Position numbers and translations under genes: made by a program. 64,000 nucleotides of DNA from Lactococcus nasutitermitis. Its GTDB lineage: Bacteria; Bacillota; Bacilli; Lactobacillales; Streptococcaceae. The stretch lies in assembly GCF_018403765.1 (NCBI RefSeq), contig NZ_BOVQ01000006.1, forward strand, positions 120,262-184,261, written 5' to 3'. Below the pieces are notes generated by a model that saw only the letters and a program-made list of their open reading frames with translations, had not been told where the DNA came from and did not search any database. Below, one piece after another: positions 18,337 through 26,821 of this stretch (the stretch's first letter is position 1; each line of letters begins with the position of its first letter).

Positions 18337-19683
18337 ATGTCTCATATTAAATTTGATTATTCAAAACTTACACCATTTGTAGCTGATAATGAATTGGACG
18401 AAATCCAATGGCAGATTACTGCTGCGGATAAAGTTCTTCGCGAAGGTACTGGCGCGGGCGCTGATTTCCGTGGTTGGATTGACCTTCCTGAAGATTATGA
18501 TAAGGCTGAATTTGCGCGCATTCAAGCAGCAGCTAAGAAAATCGCTGAGGAAAGCGAAGTTCTCGTGGTTCTTGGTATTGGTGGTTCTTACCTTGGTGCG
18601 CGTGCGGCAAATGACTTTTTGAACTCTACATTTGCAAATTATCAAACGCCTGAACAACGCAAAGCTCCGCTCGTTGTTTACGCTGGAAACTCTATCAGCT
18701 CAAACTATTTGGCTGACTTGGTTGATTTTGTTGAAGATAAAGATTTCTCAGTGAATGTTATCTCAAAATCAGGTACAACAACTGAACCTGCGATTGCTTT
18801 CCGTGTCTTTGAAGAATTGCTTGTGAAAAAATACGGTCGTGATGGCGCGAACGGTCGCATTTACGCAACAACAGATAAAGCCAAGGGAGCTGTTAAAGTT
18901 AATGCGGATGCCAATGGTTGGGAAACTTTCGTTGTCCCAGATTCAGTTGGTGGACGTTTTTCTGTCTTGACACCTGTTGGACTTCTTCCTATCGCAGCTG
19001 CTGGACATGATATTCAAAAACTCATGGAAGGTGCCAATGCCGCACGTAAAGAATATACTGAGACAGATGTGCGTAAAAATGATGCTTATGCTTATGCTGC
19101 GCTTCGTAATATTCTTTATCGCAAGGGAAAATTCTCAGAAATTTTGATTAACTACGAGCCATCATTGCAATATTTCTCAGAATGGTGGAAACAACTCGCT
19201 GGTGAATCTGAAGGAAAAGACCAAAAAGGGATTTATCCAACGTCTGCGAACTTCTCAACAGACTTGCATTCACTCGGACAATGGATTCAAGAAGGCACTC
19301 GTACTGTATTTGAAACAGCCGTTCGTGTTGAAAAACCTCGTAAAAATATTACCATCCCTAAGATGGACGCAGACCTTGACGGACTTGCTTACATTGAAGG
19401 AAAAGATGTTGATTTTGTCAATAAAAAAGCTTCTGACGGTGTTTTGCTTGCACATACAGACGGAAATGTCCCTAACATGATTGTGACTTTGCCTGAACAA
19501 GACGAATTCACACTTGGTTATGCGATTTACTTCTTTGAACTTGCGATTGGTATTTCTGGCTACTTAAACGGAATTAATCCATTTAACCAACCAGGTGTCG
19601 AAAGCTACAAACGTAATATGTTTGGACTTTTGGGCAAACCTGGCTATGAAGAATTGACAGATGAATTGAACGCGCGTTTGTAA
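18337..19683 (+). CDS. pgi: Glucose-6-phosphate isomerase
   Basis: This 448-residue enzyme interconverts glucose 6-phosphate and fructose 6-phosphate in glycolysis. Family landmarks: [13 protein letters not shown], the phosphate-binding [12 protein letters not shown], the PGI signature region [14 protein letters not shown], and the C-terminal [15 protein letters not shown] with the catalytic Lys region. The length equals that usual for lactococci and streptococci. AAGGAG lies five bases before the ATG. The gene is monocistronic, with its own promoter and terminator. Confidence 0.97.
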   Translation: MSHIKFDYSKLTPFVADNELDEIQWQITAADKVLREGTGAGADFRGWIDLPEDYDKAEFARIQAAAKKIAEESEVLVVLGIGGSYLGARAANDFLNSTFANYQTPEQRKAPLVVYAGNSISSNYLADLVDFVEDKDFSVNVISKSGTTTEPAIAFRVFEELLVKKYGRDGANGRIYATTDKAKGAVKVNADANGWETFVVPDSVGGRFSVLTPVGLLPIAAAGHDIQKLMEGANAARKEYTETDVRKNDAYAYAALRNILYRKGKFSEILINYEPSLQYFSEWWKQLAGESEGKDQKGIYPTSANFSTDLHSLGQWIQEGTRTVFETAVRVEKPRKNITIPKMDADLDGLAYIEGKDVDFVNKKASDGVLLAHTDGNVPNMIVTLPEQDEFTLGYAIYFFELAIGISGYLNGINPFNQPGVESYKRNMFGLLGKPGYEELTDELNARL

Positions 19684-19698
19684 AATTTTTTGAAAAAA

Positions 19699-19727
19699 TA
19701 GAGCCTGTCATTTGATAGGCTCTTTTC
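19699..19727 (+). terminator. pgi terminator
   Basis: AGAGCCTGTCA and TGATAGGCTCT pair with a short T loop, followed by TTTTC. Confidence 0.8.
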
Positions 19728-19754
19728 TTGAAATAAATCAAAAAGGAGCGAAGA

Positions 19755-20588
19755 ATGTCTTTTGCAAGATATGGAGAAAAATTTAGATTTTTAAGAGAAC
19801 AAAAAGGATTGCCTTTATCCTACTTTCAAAAATTAGGAATTGATAAAACAGATTTGAGCCGTTTTGAGCGAGGAAAAACAATGATGAGTTTGGAACGTGT
19901 GGATATGATGCTCCAAGAAATGAATGTGAGTTTAGGTGAATTTGATTTGATTCTTAATGATTTTGTTCCTGATTTTCAAGAAGAGTTCTTGAATGAGATT
20001 GAAGAAGCAAATTTCAAATTTGATAAGAAAAAATTAGAAGCACTTTATCAGGAAGCGAGGAATTCAGGCTATATTTTACTTGCCTTAGCTGCAAAAAGTA
20101 ATGTTGATGATTTAGAGAAAGTGGAAACTGAACAAGTCTTATTATACTTAAAGAAAATAAAAGAGTGGGGATATTTTGAAATTTGCCTCTTTTTCTGTAT
20201 TTTGAATAGCTTGACGACATCGGAAATCTTGGAATTGATGGATGATTTTGATGAAAAAAGTGAAAATTATTATGATATATTGAAATATAGAAGAAAAATA
20301 TTGCAAGCCTTTTACCGTGGAGTTTATCTTTTAGTTTCAAGAGGTGAGCGTGATAAAGCGAAACAGGTATTACAAATTATTGAGCAAAAAAAGTTGGTAA
20401 CCACTGACCTTTATACAGCTACTTTAAAACGATTATCCATTGGGATTTTTGATTATTTTTTTATTCATCAAGGAAATGGAAGGGTTGAGATAGAAACTGC
20501 ATTAAATGTATTTTCATTTTTAGACAGAGAAGTTTTGGTTCAGTACTATCGCAGAAAATGTGAAAATATAGGGGTTGTTTTTTTGTAG
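19755..20588 (+). CDS. Rgg/GadR/MutR family transcriptional regulator (first of three)
   Basis: This 277-residue protein has an N-terminal helix-turn-helix (residues ~8-65: FRFLREQKGLPLSYFQKLGI, then LSRFERGK) and a C-terminal all-alpha region of repeats, as in Rgg proteins. These cytoplasmic regulators usually sense a re-imported peptide pheromone. I found no short hydrophobic peptide gene beside it. It is less similar to the two Rgg proteins at 32971 and 46141 than those are to each other. The downstream gene encodes a secreted protein and could be its target, which is inference from position. AAAGGAG precedes the start. Confidence 0.85.
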   Translation: MSFARYGEKFRFLREQKGLPLSYFQKLGIDKTDLSRFERGKTMMSLERVDMMLQEMNVSLGEFDLILNDFVPDFQEEFLNEIEEANFKFDKKKLEALYQEARNSGYILLALAAKSNVDDLEKVETEQVLLYLKKIKEWGYFEICLFFCILNSLTTSEILELMDDFDEKSENYYDILKYRRKILQAFYRGVYLLVSRGERDKAKQVLQIIEQKKLVTTDLYTATLKRLSIGIFDYFFIHQGNGRVEIETALNVFSFLDREVLVQYYRRKCENIGVVFL

Positions 20589-20612
20589 CTTTAAAGCTAC
20601 TGCTTTTTTAAT
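20585..20612 (+). terminator. Probable terminator after rgg-type gene
   Basis: GTAGCTTTAAAGCTAC is a perfect palindrome, followed by TGCTTTTTT. It overlaps the stop codon. Confidence 0.55.
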
Positions 20613-20703
20613 CATTTAGAACTTTTTAGGTTTATAATAGTTTTAGAATAAAGGATAAGCGCGCATCCTTGAAGTGCAAATATATTATTAAAGAAAGGTT
20701 TGC

Positions 20704-21282
20704 ATGATGAAAACAAAATCAATTCTCACAGGTCTTATGACCACAGTTGTTCTTCTTTCTGTTGCAATGCCAGTATTGGCAAGTGCAGATGAAATAACAT
20801 CAGATTCTTCTCCTCAAGTAACAACTACAATACCATCTTTTGATACAGACACAAATCAGGCAATATCTGAAGATATTGTAGATAGTGCAAGCTCTGCAAC
20901 TTTTGATTATCAAAATCTACCTAGTACTGGAGAGATTCAGACAATAACTGCTGATGATGGAACTATTACTAATTACTCTATGACACCAGTAATTAATCCG
21001 TTGCTACGGGTAGCGAATGGAAAATATAAAATTAATGCTTGGGGAGTTGCATGGAATGTGACATTTTATATTAACGTATCCAGTAATAAAATAACATCTG
21101 CTAATAACCTTGACTATATCATTGCGGGCTCAGTTGGCTCGCATACATTAACTGTAGATAGTAGTAAACAAGCAACAGCCCGCTTTGATTTTACTACACC
21201 AATTTATAATATAATTTCTTGGACTGGATGGGTACGTGCTACAATTAACAGTTCCAATAAGATTGTGATTACGAATAATTGA
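20704..21282 (+). CDS. Secreted protein of unknown function
   Basis: This 192-residue protein begins with MMKTKSILTG and a hydrophobic core up to PVLASADE, a clear signal peptide with cleavage after Ala26 or Ala28. A Ser/Thr-rich stretch follows to about residue 70, then a beta-rich domain of alternating residues (YKINAWGVAWNVTFYINVSS, VRATINSSNKIVITNN). It resembles small secreted beta-sandwich proteins of the DUF5626 type, but I am not certain of that. LPSTG at residues 72-76 is internal and not followed by a membrane segment, so it is not a sorting signal. GAAAGG precedes the first ATG; either of the two consecutive ATGs could be used. Confidence 0.75.
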   Translation: MMKTKSILTGLMTTVVLLSVAMPVLASADEITSDSSPQVTTTIPSFDTDTNQAISEDIVDSASSATFDYQNLPSTGEIQTITADDGTITNYSMTPVINPLLRVANGKYKINAWGVAWNVTFYINVSSNKITSANNLDYIIAGSVGSHTLTVDSSKQATARFDFTTPIYNIISWTGWVRATINSSNKIVITNN

Positions 21283-21398
21283 TTATCTTAAGTATAGTTT
21301 TTATTTGCACCATACTTTTTGTAGCATTTGTAATATTTCTAATTGCAAGGTTGGTGTCTAAAATAAAGAAAAATGGGGCTGATAATAAAAAGAAATAG
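21279..21398 (+). CDS. Possible small membrane protein, TTG start
   Basis: A 39-codon open frame begins with TTG overlapping the previous stop (TTGA). It encodes one long hydrophobic segment (IILSIVFICTILFVAFVIFL) followed by a strongly basic tail. No ribosome binding site is visible, so it would rely on coupling to the secreted protein gene. Alternatively it is a C-terminal anchor lost by frameshift. Confidence 0.4.
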   Translation: MIILSIVFICTILFVAFVIFLIARLVSKIKKNGADNKKK

Positions 21399-21441
21399 AC
21401 TATAAAGCGTAAAGAAGCTTAATACAGGCCTATAAAATGTG

Positions 21442-21485
21442 AAAAACAAGGCTGTCAAAATTTTTGATAGCCTTGTTTTGTTTTT
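21442..21485 (+). terminator. Terminator after the secreted protein gene
   Basis: AACAAGGCTGTCAAAA pairs with TTTTGATAGCCTTGTT, followed by TTGTTTTT. Confidence 0.85.
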
Positions 21486-21512
21486 GATAGTTCTATAAAA
21501 AAAATAAGTAGC

Positions 21513-21549
21513 AAAAAAGCTTTTGACAAAACTGTCAAAAAGCTTTTTT
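21513..21549 (-). terminator. osmC-side terminator containing palindrome
   Basis: AAAAAGCTTTTGACA pairs with TGTCAAAAAGCTTTTT. It reads as a terminator in both directions and abuts the osmC-type stop codon. Confidence 0.7.
21521..21540. repeat. Dispersed GACAG palindrome, copy 5
   Basis: TTTTGACAAAACTGTCAAAA, embedded in the preceding terminator. Confidence 0.75.
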
Positions 21550-21994
21550 AGTCTTCCCAGTTATGAACAAGCGTAAAAGTAACATTTTCATTGCCACCGA
21601 CGAGTTTGGCGACAGGACAGCGACTTTCTGCGAGGTCAAACATCGCACGTGCTTTGCGCTCATCAACGTCAGCGCTGAGCGGGATAAATACGGTCACGTC
21701 CACGAGAAACATCAGACCTCGCTTTTTTTCGTCGGGCGCTTGATAAACGGCAACTTTTACTTTGCTTGTGTGTGCCAGTTGATTGCGTTCTTCGATGGCT
21801 TCGAGCGTAGCGTTGAGGCAGGTCGCAAGTGCAAGTCCGAGAAATTTCTCGGGATTTCCAACAGCTTCGGCATTGCTGGGCGCGCTGATTGGGTAAGTTT
21901 CTTCGTTTTTGATGTAGGACACACCATTGACACCAGTTTCGTTGATGGCAACGGTTTTGTAGGTCGCCGTAGGGTGCAAATTTTCTTCTGACAT
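21548..21994 (-). CDS. OsmC family peroxiredoxin-like protein
   Basis: This 148-residue protein has the OsmC/Ohr fold: an N-terminal beta sheet with NETGVNGVSYIKNE, the central helix GLALATCLNATLEAIEE carrying the first reactive Cys, and AESRCPVAKLV carrying the second. Family members reduce organic hydroperoxides with thiols and protect against oxidative stress. AGGAGG stands five bases upstream of the ATG. It lies convergent to the secreted protein gene and may share peroxide defence with the ahpCF operon, though nothing in the sequence shows joint control. Confidence 0.9.
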   Translation of the reverse strand: MSEENLHPTATYKTVAINETGVNGVSYIKNEETYPISAPSNAEAVGNPEKFLGLALATCLNATLEAIEERNQLAHTSKVKVAVYQAPDEKKRGLMFLVDVTVFIPLSADVDERKARAMFDLAESRCPVAKLVGGNENVTFTLVHNWED

Positions 21995-22059
21995 GAGAGC
22001 CTCCTGAATCTTTGATAGTTCTATTTTACGCTATTTTTGGTAAATTTTGCCGAAATCTG

Positions 22060-22079
22060 TTTTGACAGTTTCGTCAAAA
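22060..22079. repeat. Dispersed GACAG palindrome, copy 6
   Basis: TTTTGACAGTTTCGTCAAAA, between divergent genes osmC-type and the lipoprotein. One arm mismatch. Confidence 0.7.
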
Positions 22080-22269
22080 GCTTAAAAATCAGATAATTTT
22101 TGACAAAGTGTAATTTTAAGATTAAAATAAGTTAAAACTGTTGCTGTACAAGGTGCTCTGGCATATTGCTTTCGTGCTTTGTACCATTATTATACACGAA
22201 ACGAGAGTGCGCACTCGTTTTCATGACTTATTGATTCGCCGAGCGCAGCGAGACGAAATGGAGTTTAAA

Positions 22270-23460
22270 ATGAAAAAGATAAGAATAATCATTTTTCTTA
22301 GTGTGATTGCTTTAGCTCTTTCCGCGTGTACATCGAATGCGCTCTCAGCACATCGCAAGAGTGTGTCATCTACTAGCACACAAAGTTGGAAGTCAACCGA
22401 TTCTACAACAGCTTATAATAGTTTTAACCAGGCGACAGGACAAGCAACAGAAGATTTTTCGGAAATTACTGTGTCAAATATAAAAGGAAAAGAAAATTTT
22501 GCTTTTTTACGCCTTCCTCTACAGGCAAGATGGCTTTCTAACGAGGTCGTCACCGCCAGATTATATCTAAGACTGAAGTCGGGGAAGCTCCCCAAAGCGT
22601 TGAAAATTGGTGCGGCAACAGGTGCAGCATGGGTTGGACTAGATAGTCGTTTCACTCAAATCAAATCTGATATTGGAAAACCAATTAGCACATCAGTCAA
22701 GTCTGGAAAAAATGGGTGGTTGAGTCTTGATGTGACGTCAACGCTTAAAAATTGGCTGGCAGGACATTCAAAAAATAATGGCTTCTCATTAGTGGCGATA
22801 AAAGGAAGCACAAGTACCTTTTATACTGGGGATACTGAAAAAGATAATGCCTCAAGACCTTATCTCGTTGTTACGGGGAAACAAAAAGCGCGTGCAAGCA
22901 ATTATGGTAAATATGCTTTTACCTCGGTTCCAAAAGGAAATTGCTTATCAAACGCGTTGCGAGATACCAATGAAATTTTGCTTACTGATTTAAAAGGCAA
23001 CCCAGCAATAATGAGCAACATTTATAAAAAATCTGGTGAAAATGGAATTGCTAACTATATCGCTGATTTGACGGAAAAGTATGTCGCTACGCACCAACAG
23101 TCTCTAAAAATTTCGAAATTCAGAAGACTGGCTCATTTTGATAGTTCGATTGATGCTAAAAAGGAGTATCGAATTGCGCTTAGGGTAGGCGTAAAATCGT
23201 TTGATGGGAGTGTTGATTTCAGAAATCCAGATGATTTTGATTATCACTGGCAAACTGAATTGAGTGATGGACAATGGGCTCAGAAATTTTCAGGTAATAC
23301 CCCGTCGTTTGTGTTGCCTTGCTCAGGGCCCGGCATTTCTCCGGCACGTTATCCTTGGGATTCTTCTGATACTTTCATTGATAAAACAGTGAATTTTTAT
23401 ACGAGTCAAGCTATCTATTTTGCGGTGACAAAAGATGTCCCCAACTTTACAGCACACTAA
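22270..23460 (+). CDS. DNRLRE-domain lipoprotein
   Basis: This 396-residue protein begins MKKIRIIIFLSVIALALSAC, a signal peptide with a lipobox whose Cys20 would be lipidated, so it is anchored on the outside of the membrane. Residues ~45-200 match the DNRLRE/carbohydrate-binding beta-sandwich type (FLRLPLQA, ARLYLRLKSG, WLSLDVTSTLKNWLAG, RPYLVVTG). The C-terminal half (SNALRDTNEILLTDLKGNPA onwards) is not recognised. The start at 22270 is chosen because GGAG lies upstream and the lipoprotein signal begins there; the open frame extends back to 22141, but that part lacks a ribosome binding site. A role on the cell surface is likely; the ligand is unknown. Confidence 0.8.
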   Translation: MKKIRIIIFLSVIALALSACTSNALSAHRKSVSSTSTQSWKSTDSTTAYNSFNQATGQATEDFSEITVSNIKGKENFAFLRLPLQARWLSNEVVTARLYLRLKSGKLPKALKIGAATGAAWVGLDSRFTQIKSDIGKPISTSVKSGKNGWLSLDVTSTLKNWLAGHSKNNGFSLVAIKGSTSTFYTGDTEKDNASRPYLVVTGKQKARASNYGKYAFTSVPKGNCLSNALRDTNEILLTDLKGNPAIMSNIYKKSGENGIANYIADLTEKYVATHQQSLKISKFRRLAHFDSSIDAKKEYRIALRVGVKSFDGSVDFRNPDDFDYHWQTELSDGQWAQKFSGNTPSFVLPCSGPGISPARYPWDSSDTFIDKTVNFYTSQAIYFAVTKDVPNFTAH

Positions 23461-23463
23461 ATT

Positions 23464-23505
23464 AAAAACTCTCTTGCTCGGTTAAAGGCAAGAGGGGTTT
23501 CTTAT
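23464..23505 (+). terminator. Terminator after the lipoprotein gene
   Basis: AAACTCTCTTGC pairs with GGCAAGAGGGGTTT, followed by a T-rich stretch. Confidence 0.75.
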
Positions 23506-23530
23506 TTTTGGTAAATTTTGCTGAAGTCTG

Positions 23531-23591
23531 GTTTGACAGAGCTGTCAAACGGACGGAATAGAAAAAATTTTTTGACAAAACTGTCAAAAAA
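23531..23591. repeat. Dispersed GACAG palindrome, copies 7 and 8
   Basis: GTTTGACAGAGCTGTCAAAC at 23531-23550 has compensatory G/C changes at its ends, and TTTTTTGACAAAACTGTCAAAAAA lies at 23568-23591. Confidence 0.8.
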
Positions 23592-23603
23592 TTTTCATAG
23601 CAT

Positions 23604-23735
23604 TTACTTCAAAATTCCCTCATTTTTACTTTCTTTAATTGCATTTTTCACAGCAGTTTTGATGACAAAATAAAGGGAAAAGCAAATAATTAGGAAAATG
23701 ATAAGATAAACCAATAGTCCAATAATTGAACCCAT
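23604..23735 (-). CDS. Small single-pass membrane protein (43 residues)
   Basis: This 43-codon gene reads MGSIIGLLVYLIIFLIICFS and on to a basic, charged tail ending NEGILK. It has one membrane segment of about 22 residues with the N-terminus probably outside. The ribosome binding site AAAGGAGG, seven bases before the ATG, is among the strongest in the window, which makes this a real gene despite its size. It lies 51 bases downstream of the anti-sigma-type gene on the same strand, so it is probably the third gene of the sigma factor operon. Its function is unknown; regulation of the neighbouring membrane anti-sigma protein is one possibility. Confidence 0.75.
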   Translation of the reverse strand: MGSIIGLLVYLIIFLIICFSLYFVIKTAVKNAIKESKNEGILK

Positions 23736-23786
23736 TTTGAAACCTCCTTTTATAGGGTACTTTAATGATTACATTATAGCACTTTC

Positions 23787-24881
23787 TCATTTGAGTGGCT
23801 TCACATAAGGTACAATCGGTGTTGTCAATCCAACATTTGTTGCAAATACCCAAGTTTTACTGTCAAGCGTTCCGAAATTTTTGGTTTGCCCTGTCAAAAT
23901 GATACCGGAAAATTTCGCGCTCGCAAGATTCGGATATTTTTCGACCTGTTTGCGTGCATCTTTGAGGGGATTAAATTCGCCTGTGGATAATGTCTGCTCG
24001 GTTGGCCAGTTTTTGACATTTTTGACAAATTCCTTGTAAGAAGCAGCAGATAATTTCCCTGTTAGCTGGTCGGTATTGCCGTTATCAACTGTTTTTGAAT
24101 CGGAATTTAGCCCGAAATAATCCAGATTATAAGCAGCGTCCAGATTTTTGGACTCAGAATATCCAATCCAGTACCAGTTGATCAGCAGATTTTTCGGCAC
24201 GAGCGCTTGGATTTGCGCATAAGTCAGTGGTTTTTTAAACGTCACAGCAATTTCTGCCAGTTCATTGGGCTGATTTTTAAAGGTTGAAGCTTCATGTGTT
24301 GGTTGCAAGCCATAGTAATCCTTGCTCTTAAAATTCACTTTTGGCTGAAAAAATGAAGCAATTTTTTGATTGTTATTTTGCGTGTAATATCCGTTATTCA
24401 CGATGTGTGGCGAAGCATACATATCATAATCTTCATGGCTCATATACATCGAAAGCGTACCAAAAGGAAAATCAAGCGGCTTGAACGCTACATGATATCC
24501 ATCGAGATTTTTGTAAGTATCCAGATGAACGTTTGAGCTGAAAACACCGTAATCATTGATATAAGCATTGTTATATCCCACATTTGGTGCTTGAATATCC
24601 ACAAATGCATCCGCTTGATTGCTGGTTTTAAAATACAATTTTTCCATCTGCGCACTATTAAGCTGCATGACAATCCCGAAAATCACAACGAGCGCGGTCA
24701 GCGTTAGATAAACAGGCAAAAAGATACGTTTCATCCGTGCTTTTCTAGCCACTTGTTTAAAATTTCTCTCCAAGTCTGCGTCAGCACGCGATTTTCTAAA
24801 ATGTTTCACAATCTTTTTGACCAGCCAGTAAATCCCAAAAATAATCGCTGACAAGACTAAATATGCAAGTATATATTTCAT
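23787..24881 (-). CDS. Membrane-bound anti-sigma factor-like protein (sigma regulator N/C domains)
   Basis: This 364-residue protein has a hydrophobic N-terminal segment (YILAYLVLSAIIFGIYWLV), a basic stretch, and a second membrane segment near residues 53-72 (FLPVYLTLTALVVIFGIVMQ). A large extracellular domain of about 290 residues follows. The C-terminal part (AEIAVTFKKPLTYAQIQALV ... NWYWIGY ... FSGIILTG) resembles the C-terminal domain of sigma factor regulators found beside ECF sigma genes. It starts 26 bases after the sigma gene on the same strand. It probably holds the sigma factor inactive until an envelope signal arrives. The signal is unknown. Confidence 0.8.
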   Translation of the reverse strand: MKYILAYLVLSAIIFGIYWLVKKIVKHFRKSRADADLERNFKQVARKARMKRIFLPVYLTLTALVVIFGIVMQLNSAQMEKLYFKTSNQADAFVDIQAPNVGYNNAYINDYGVFSSNVHLDTYKNLDGYHVAFKPLDFPFGTLSMYMSHEDYDMYASPHIVNNGYYTQNNNQKIASFFQPKVNFKSKDYYGLQPTHEASTFKNQPNELAEIAVTFKKPLTYAQIQALVPKNLLINWYWIGYSESKNLDAAYNLDYFGLNSDSKTVDNGNTDQLTGKLSAASYKEFVKNVKNWPTEQTLSTGEFNPLKDARKQVEKYPNLASAKFSGIILTGQTKNFGTLDSKTWVFATNVGLTTPIVPYVKPLK

Positions 24882-24907
24882 TTTTATCCTTCTTTCTCTA
24901 GGAAAAT

Positions 24908-25399
24908 TCAGCTTTCAAAGCCGTCATAACCTTTTTCTTCTAAAATTTTCTTTAATTTTTTGCGTGCGCGGTAAAGATTGACTTTGATTTTACTGACCGA
25001 AAATCCTGTTTTCTGCGCAATTTCGTTGACAGACAAATTTTCATAATAAAATTGTGTCAAAAGCTTCGCATCTTTTTTTGACAGTTTTGTCAAAAGTTCT
25101 GACAGGTCAATCGTCCGTTTTTCCTCGGCAAATTCTGACAAACCACGTCCGATTTCTTCAATAATCTGCGCATATTTGCTCGCGCGTCGATATTTATTGA
25201 TGTAATTTCGGATAGACACGCGATACATGAACGCACGTAATTTTCGTGGCTCTATCAACACGTCCAAATCCAGCAGTATCACAATCGTATCCTGCACCGT
25301 ATCTTCGGCATCTTCTAGTGATGCTCCCCGCGAAACGAGGTACTTCGTGATTTCCACAGCATAATGAGTGACGTCTTGCTCATAATCTTTGATGTTCAC
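24908..25399 (-). CDS. ECF-type RNA polymerase sigma factor
   Basis: This 163-residue sigma-70 family protein has region 2 with EDAEDTVQDTIVIL and FMYRVSIRNYINKYRR, and region 4 with LSVNEIAQKTGFSVSKIKVN followed by LYRARKKLKKIL, the order and length expected for ECF sigma factors. The start codon is GTG, supported by AAAGGAGG six bases upstream. It is the first gene of an operon with the anti-sigma-type protein and a small membrane protein. The region before it contains TGTAACC, then TTGTTATAT, which could be an autoregulated ECF promoter, but that is weak. A dispersed palindrome copy lies within the coding sequence. Confidence 0.9.
   Translation of the reverse strand: MNIKDYEQDVTHYAVEITKYLVSRGASLEDAEDTVQDTIVILLDLDVLIEPRKLRAFMYRVSIRNYINKYRRASKYAQIIEEIGRGLSEFAEEKRTIDLSELLTKLSKKDAKLLTQFYYENLSVNEIAQKTGFSVSKIKVNLYRARKKLKKILEEKGYDGFES
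25075..25096. repeat. Dispersed GACAG palindrome, copy 9 (in coding sequence)
   Basis: TTTTTGACAGTTTTGTCAAAAG within the sigma factor gene. Confidence 0.7.
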
Positions 25400-25594
25400 T
25401 TTTTCCTCCTTTCACATATATAACAAATGAACTTTCAGTTTGGTTACAGTTTATTTTATCAAAAATATGGTTTTAACGTATTATACAAAAACAATACCAG
25501 AACAACTATTTTTTACAAGTGTTTTGTGTTATAATTGTTGTACATAATTTAAGAAAATTATAAGTATTTTAAGAACAGGTTTTTAGGAGAATAA

Positions 25595-26821
25595 ATGAAG
25601 GAGTTTTGGAGTCTCAATCGGAATCTTCAGTTGAGGATTGTGATAGTATTTTTAGCAGCCTTCTCATATGGGACGGTTTTTTCGTCAATGACGATTTACT
25701 ATAATCAGCACGTGGGAGCAACGATTACAGGGGCTTTTCTTGCTTTATCAGCCTTGGCAACTTTCGTAGCAGGACTGCTGGCGGGCTATTGGTCGGATAA
25801 ACATGGCCGCAAACCTGTGATGACTTCCGGCACTTTTATCCAAGCTGCAGGTGCTCTCGTAGCGCTTTTTTCAAATCTTCCTCATCATGTCAATCCTTGG
25901 ACGACTTTTATCGGTTTTCTGTTGATAAGTTTTGGCTTCAATCTTGATGTGACGAGCGGTTCAGCGATGATTATTGATGATTCGACGGCTGAAAATCGGA
26001 AAGTCGTGTTCATGCTCAATTACTGGGCGCAAAATCTTTCAGTCATCATTGGAGCTGCGCTCGGTGCTTGGCTGTTCAAACCTGCATTTTTGGCATTACT
26101 TGGAATTTTGCTCACGACGATTATTGTGATGCTCGTGATTATTATCTTCATGATAACAGAAACTTTCACACCAGTGAAAGACAAAAAGCCTGAGAATATC
26201 TTTAAAAGTTATCGAAGTGTCGTGACAGATAAAACTTACATGATTTTTATGCTGGCAAATATCCTGACAACGATGATTATCATGCAGTTTGACAATTTTT
26301 TACCTGTGCATTTGTCAAATTCTTTCCAAACCTTAAGCGTTTTTGGATTTCAGATTTACGGACAAAGAATGCTCACGATTTACTTGATATTGGCTTGTGT
26401 GATGGTCGTTGTTTTGATGACAACATTGAACAAATGGACACACGCTTGGTCGCACCGCAAAGGCTTTATTTTTGGTAGTATTTTCATGACTTTGGGAATG
26501 ATAGTTGCCTTTATGACGACAACTTTTACACCGATTTTCATTTCGGGGATTATTTACACTTTTGGCGAAATCATCTATACACCAAGCGCTCAATCACTGG
26601 GAGCAGACTTGATGGCTCCTGAAAAAATTGGTGCTTATAACGGAGTGGGAGCTATTCGTCAGCCACTTGCCAGTATTATCGCGGCTGGATTAGTTTCTAT
26701 ATCACCAATTATCAAGGCTTTTGGTGTGAGTTTAGTACTTGTCGTCACGGAAATACTTGCGATTACGCTATGTATGCTCGCTGTTGCACGACATCAGCAG
26801 AGAAAAGAGGGAGAAAAATGA
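25595..26821 (+). CDS. MFS transporter (first of a tandem pair)
   Basis: This 408-residue protein has 12 likely membrane segments and the MFS loop 2-3 motif GYWSDKHGRKPVM (GxLaDrxGrkxxl). It is closely related along its whole length to the next gene: both share SMTIYYN near residue 33, TTFIGFL/TTFLGFL near residue 105 and IYGQRMLT in the second half, so they arose by tandem duplication. The substrate is unknown; drug export is common in this family. TTAGGAG precedes the ATG. The stop overlaps the next start (ATGA). Confidence 0.88.
   Translation: MKEFWSLNRNLQLRIVIVFLAAFSYGTVFSSMTIYYNQHVGATITGAFLALSALATFVAGLLAGYWSDKHGRKPVMTSGTFIQAAGALVALFSNLPHHVNPWTTFIGFLLISFGFNLDVTSGSAMIIDDSTAENRKVVFMLNYWAQNLSVIIGAALGAWLFKPAFLALLGILLTTIIVMLVIIIFMITETFTPVKDKKPENIFKSYRSVVTDKTYMIFMLANILTTMIIMQFDNFLPVHLSNSFQTLSVFGFQIYGQRMLTIYLILACVMVVVLMTTLNKWTHAWSHRKGFIFGSIFMTLGMIVAFMTTTFTPIFISGIIYTFGEIIYTPSAQSLGADLMAPEKIGAYNGVGAIRQPLASIIAAGLVSISPIIKAFGVSLVLVVTEILAITLCMLAVARHQQRKEGEK

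Noticed and set aside
20930..20945. LPSTG in the secreted protein as a sortase signal
   Set aside because: It is near the middle of the protein and no membrane segment or charged tail follows it in that frame.
22141..22269. N-terminal extension of the DNRLRE lipoprotein
   Set aside because: The signal peptide with lipobox begins at 22270, and the upstream part has no ribosome binding site.
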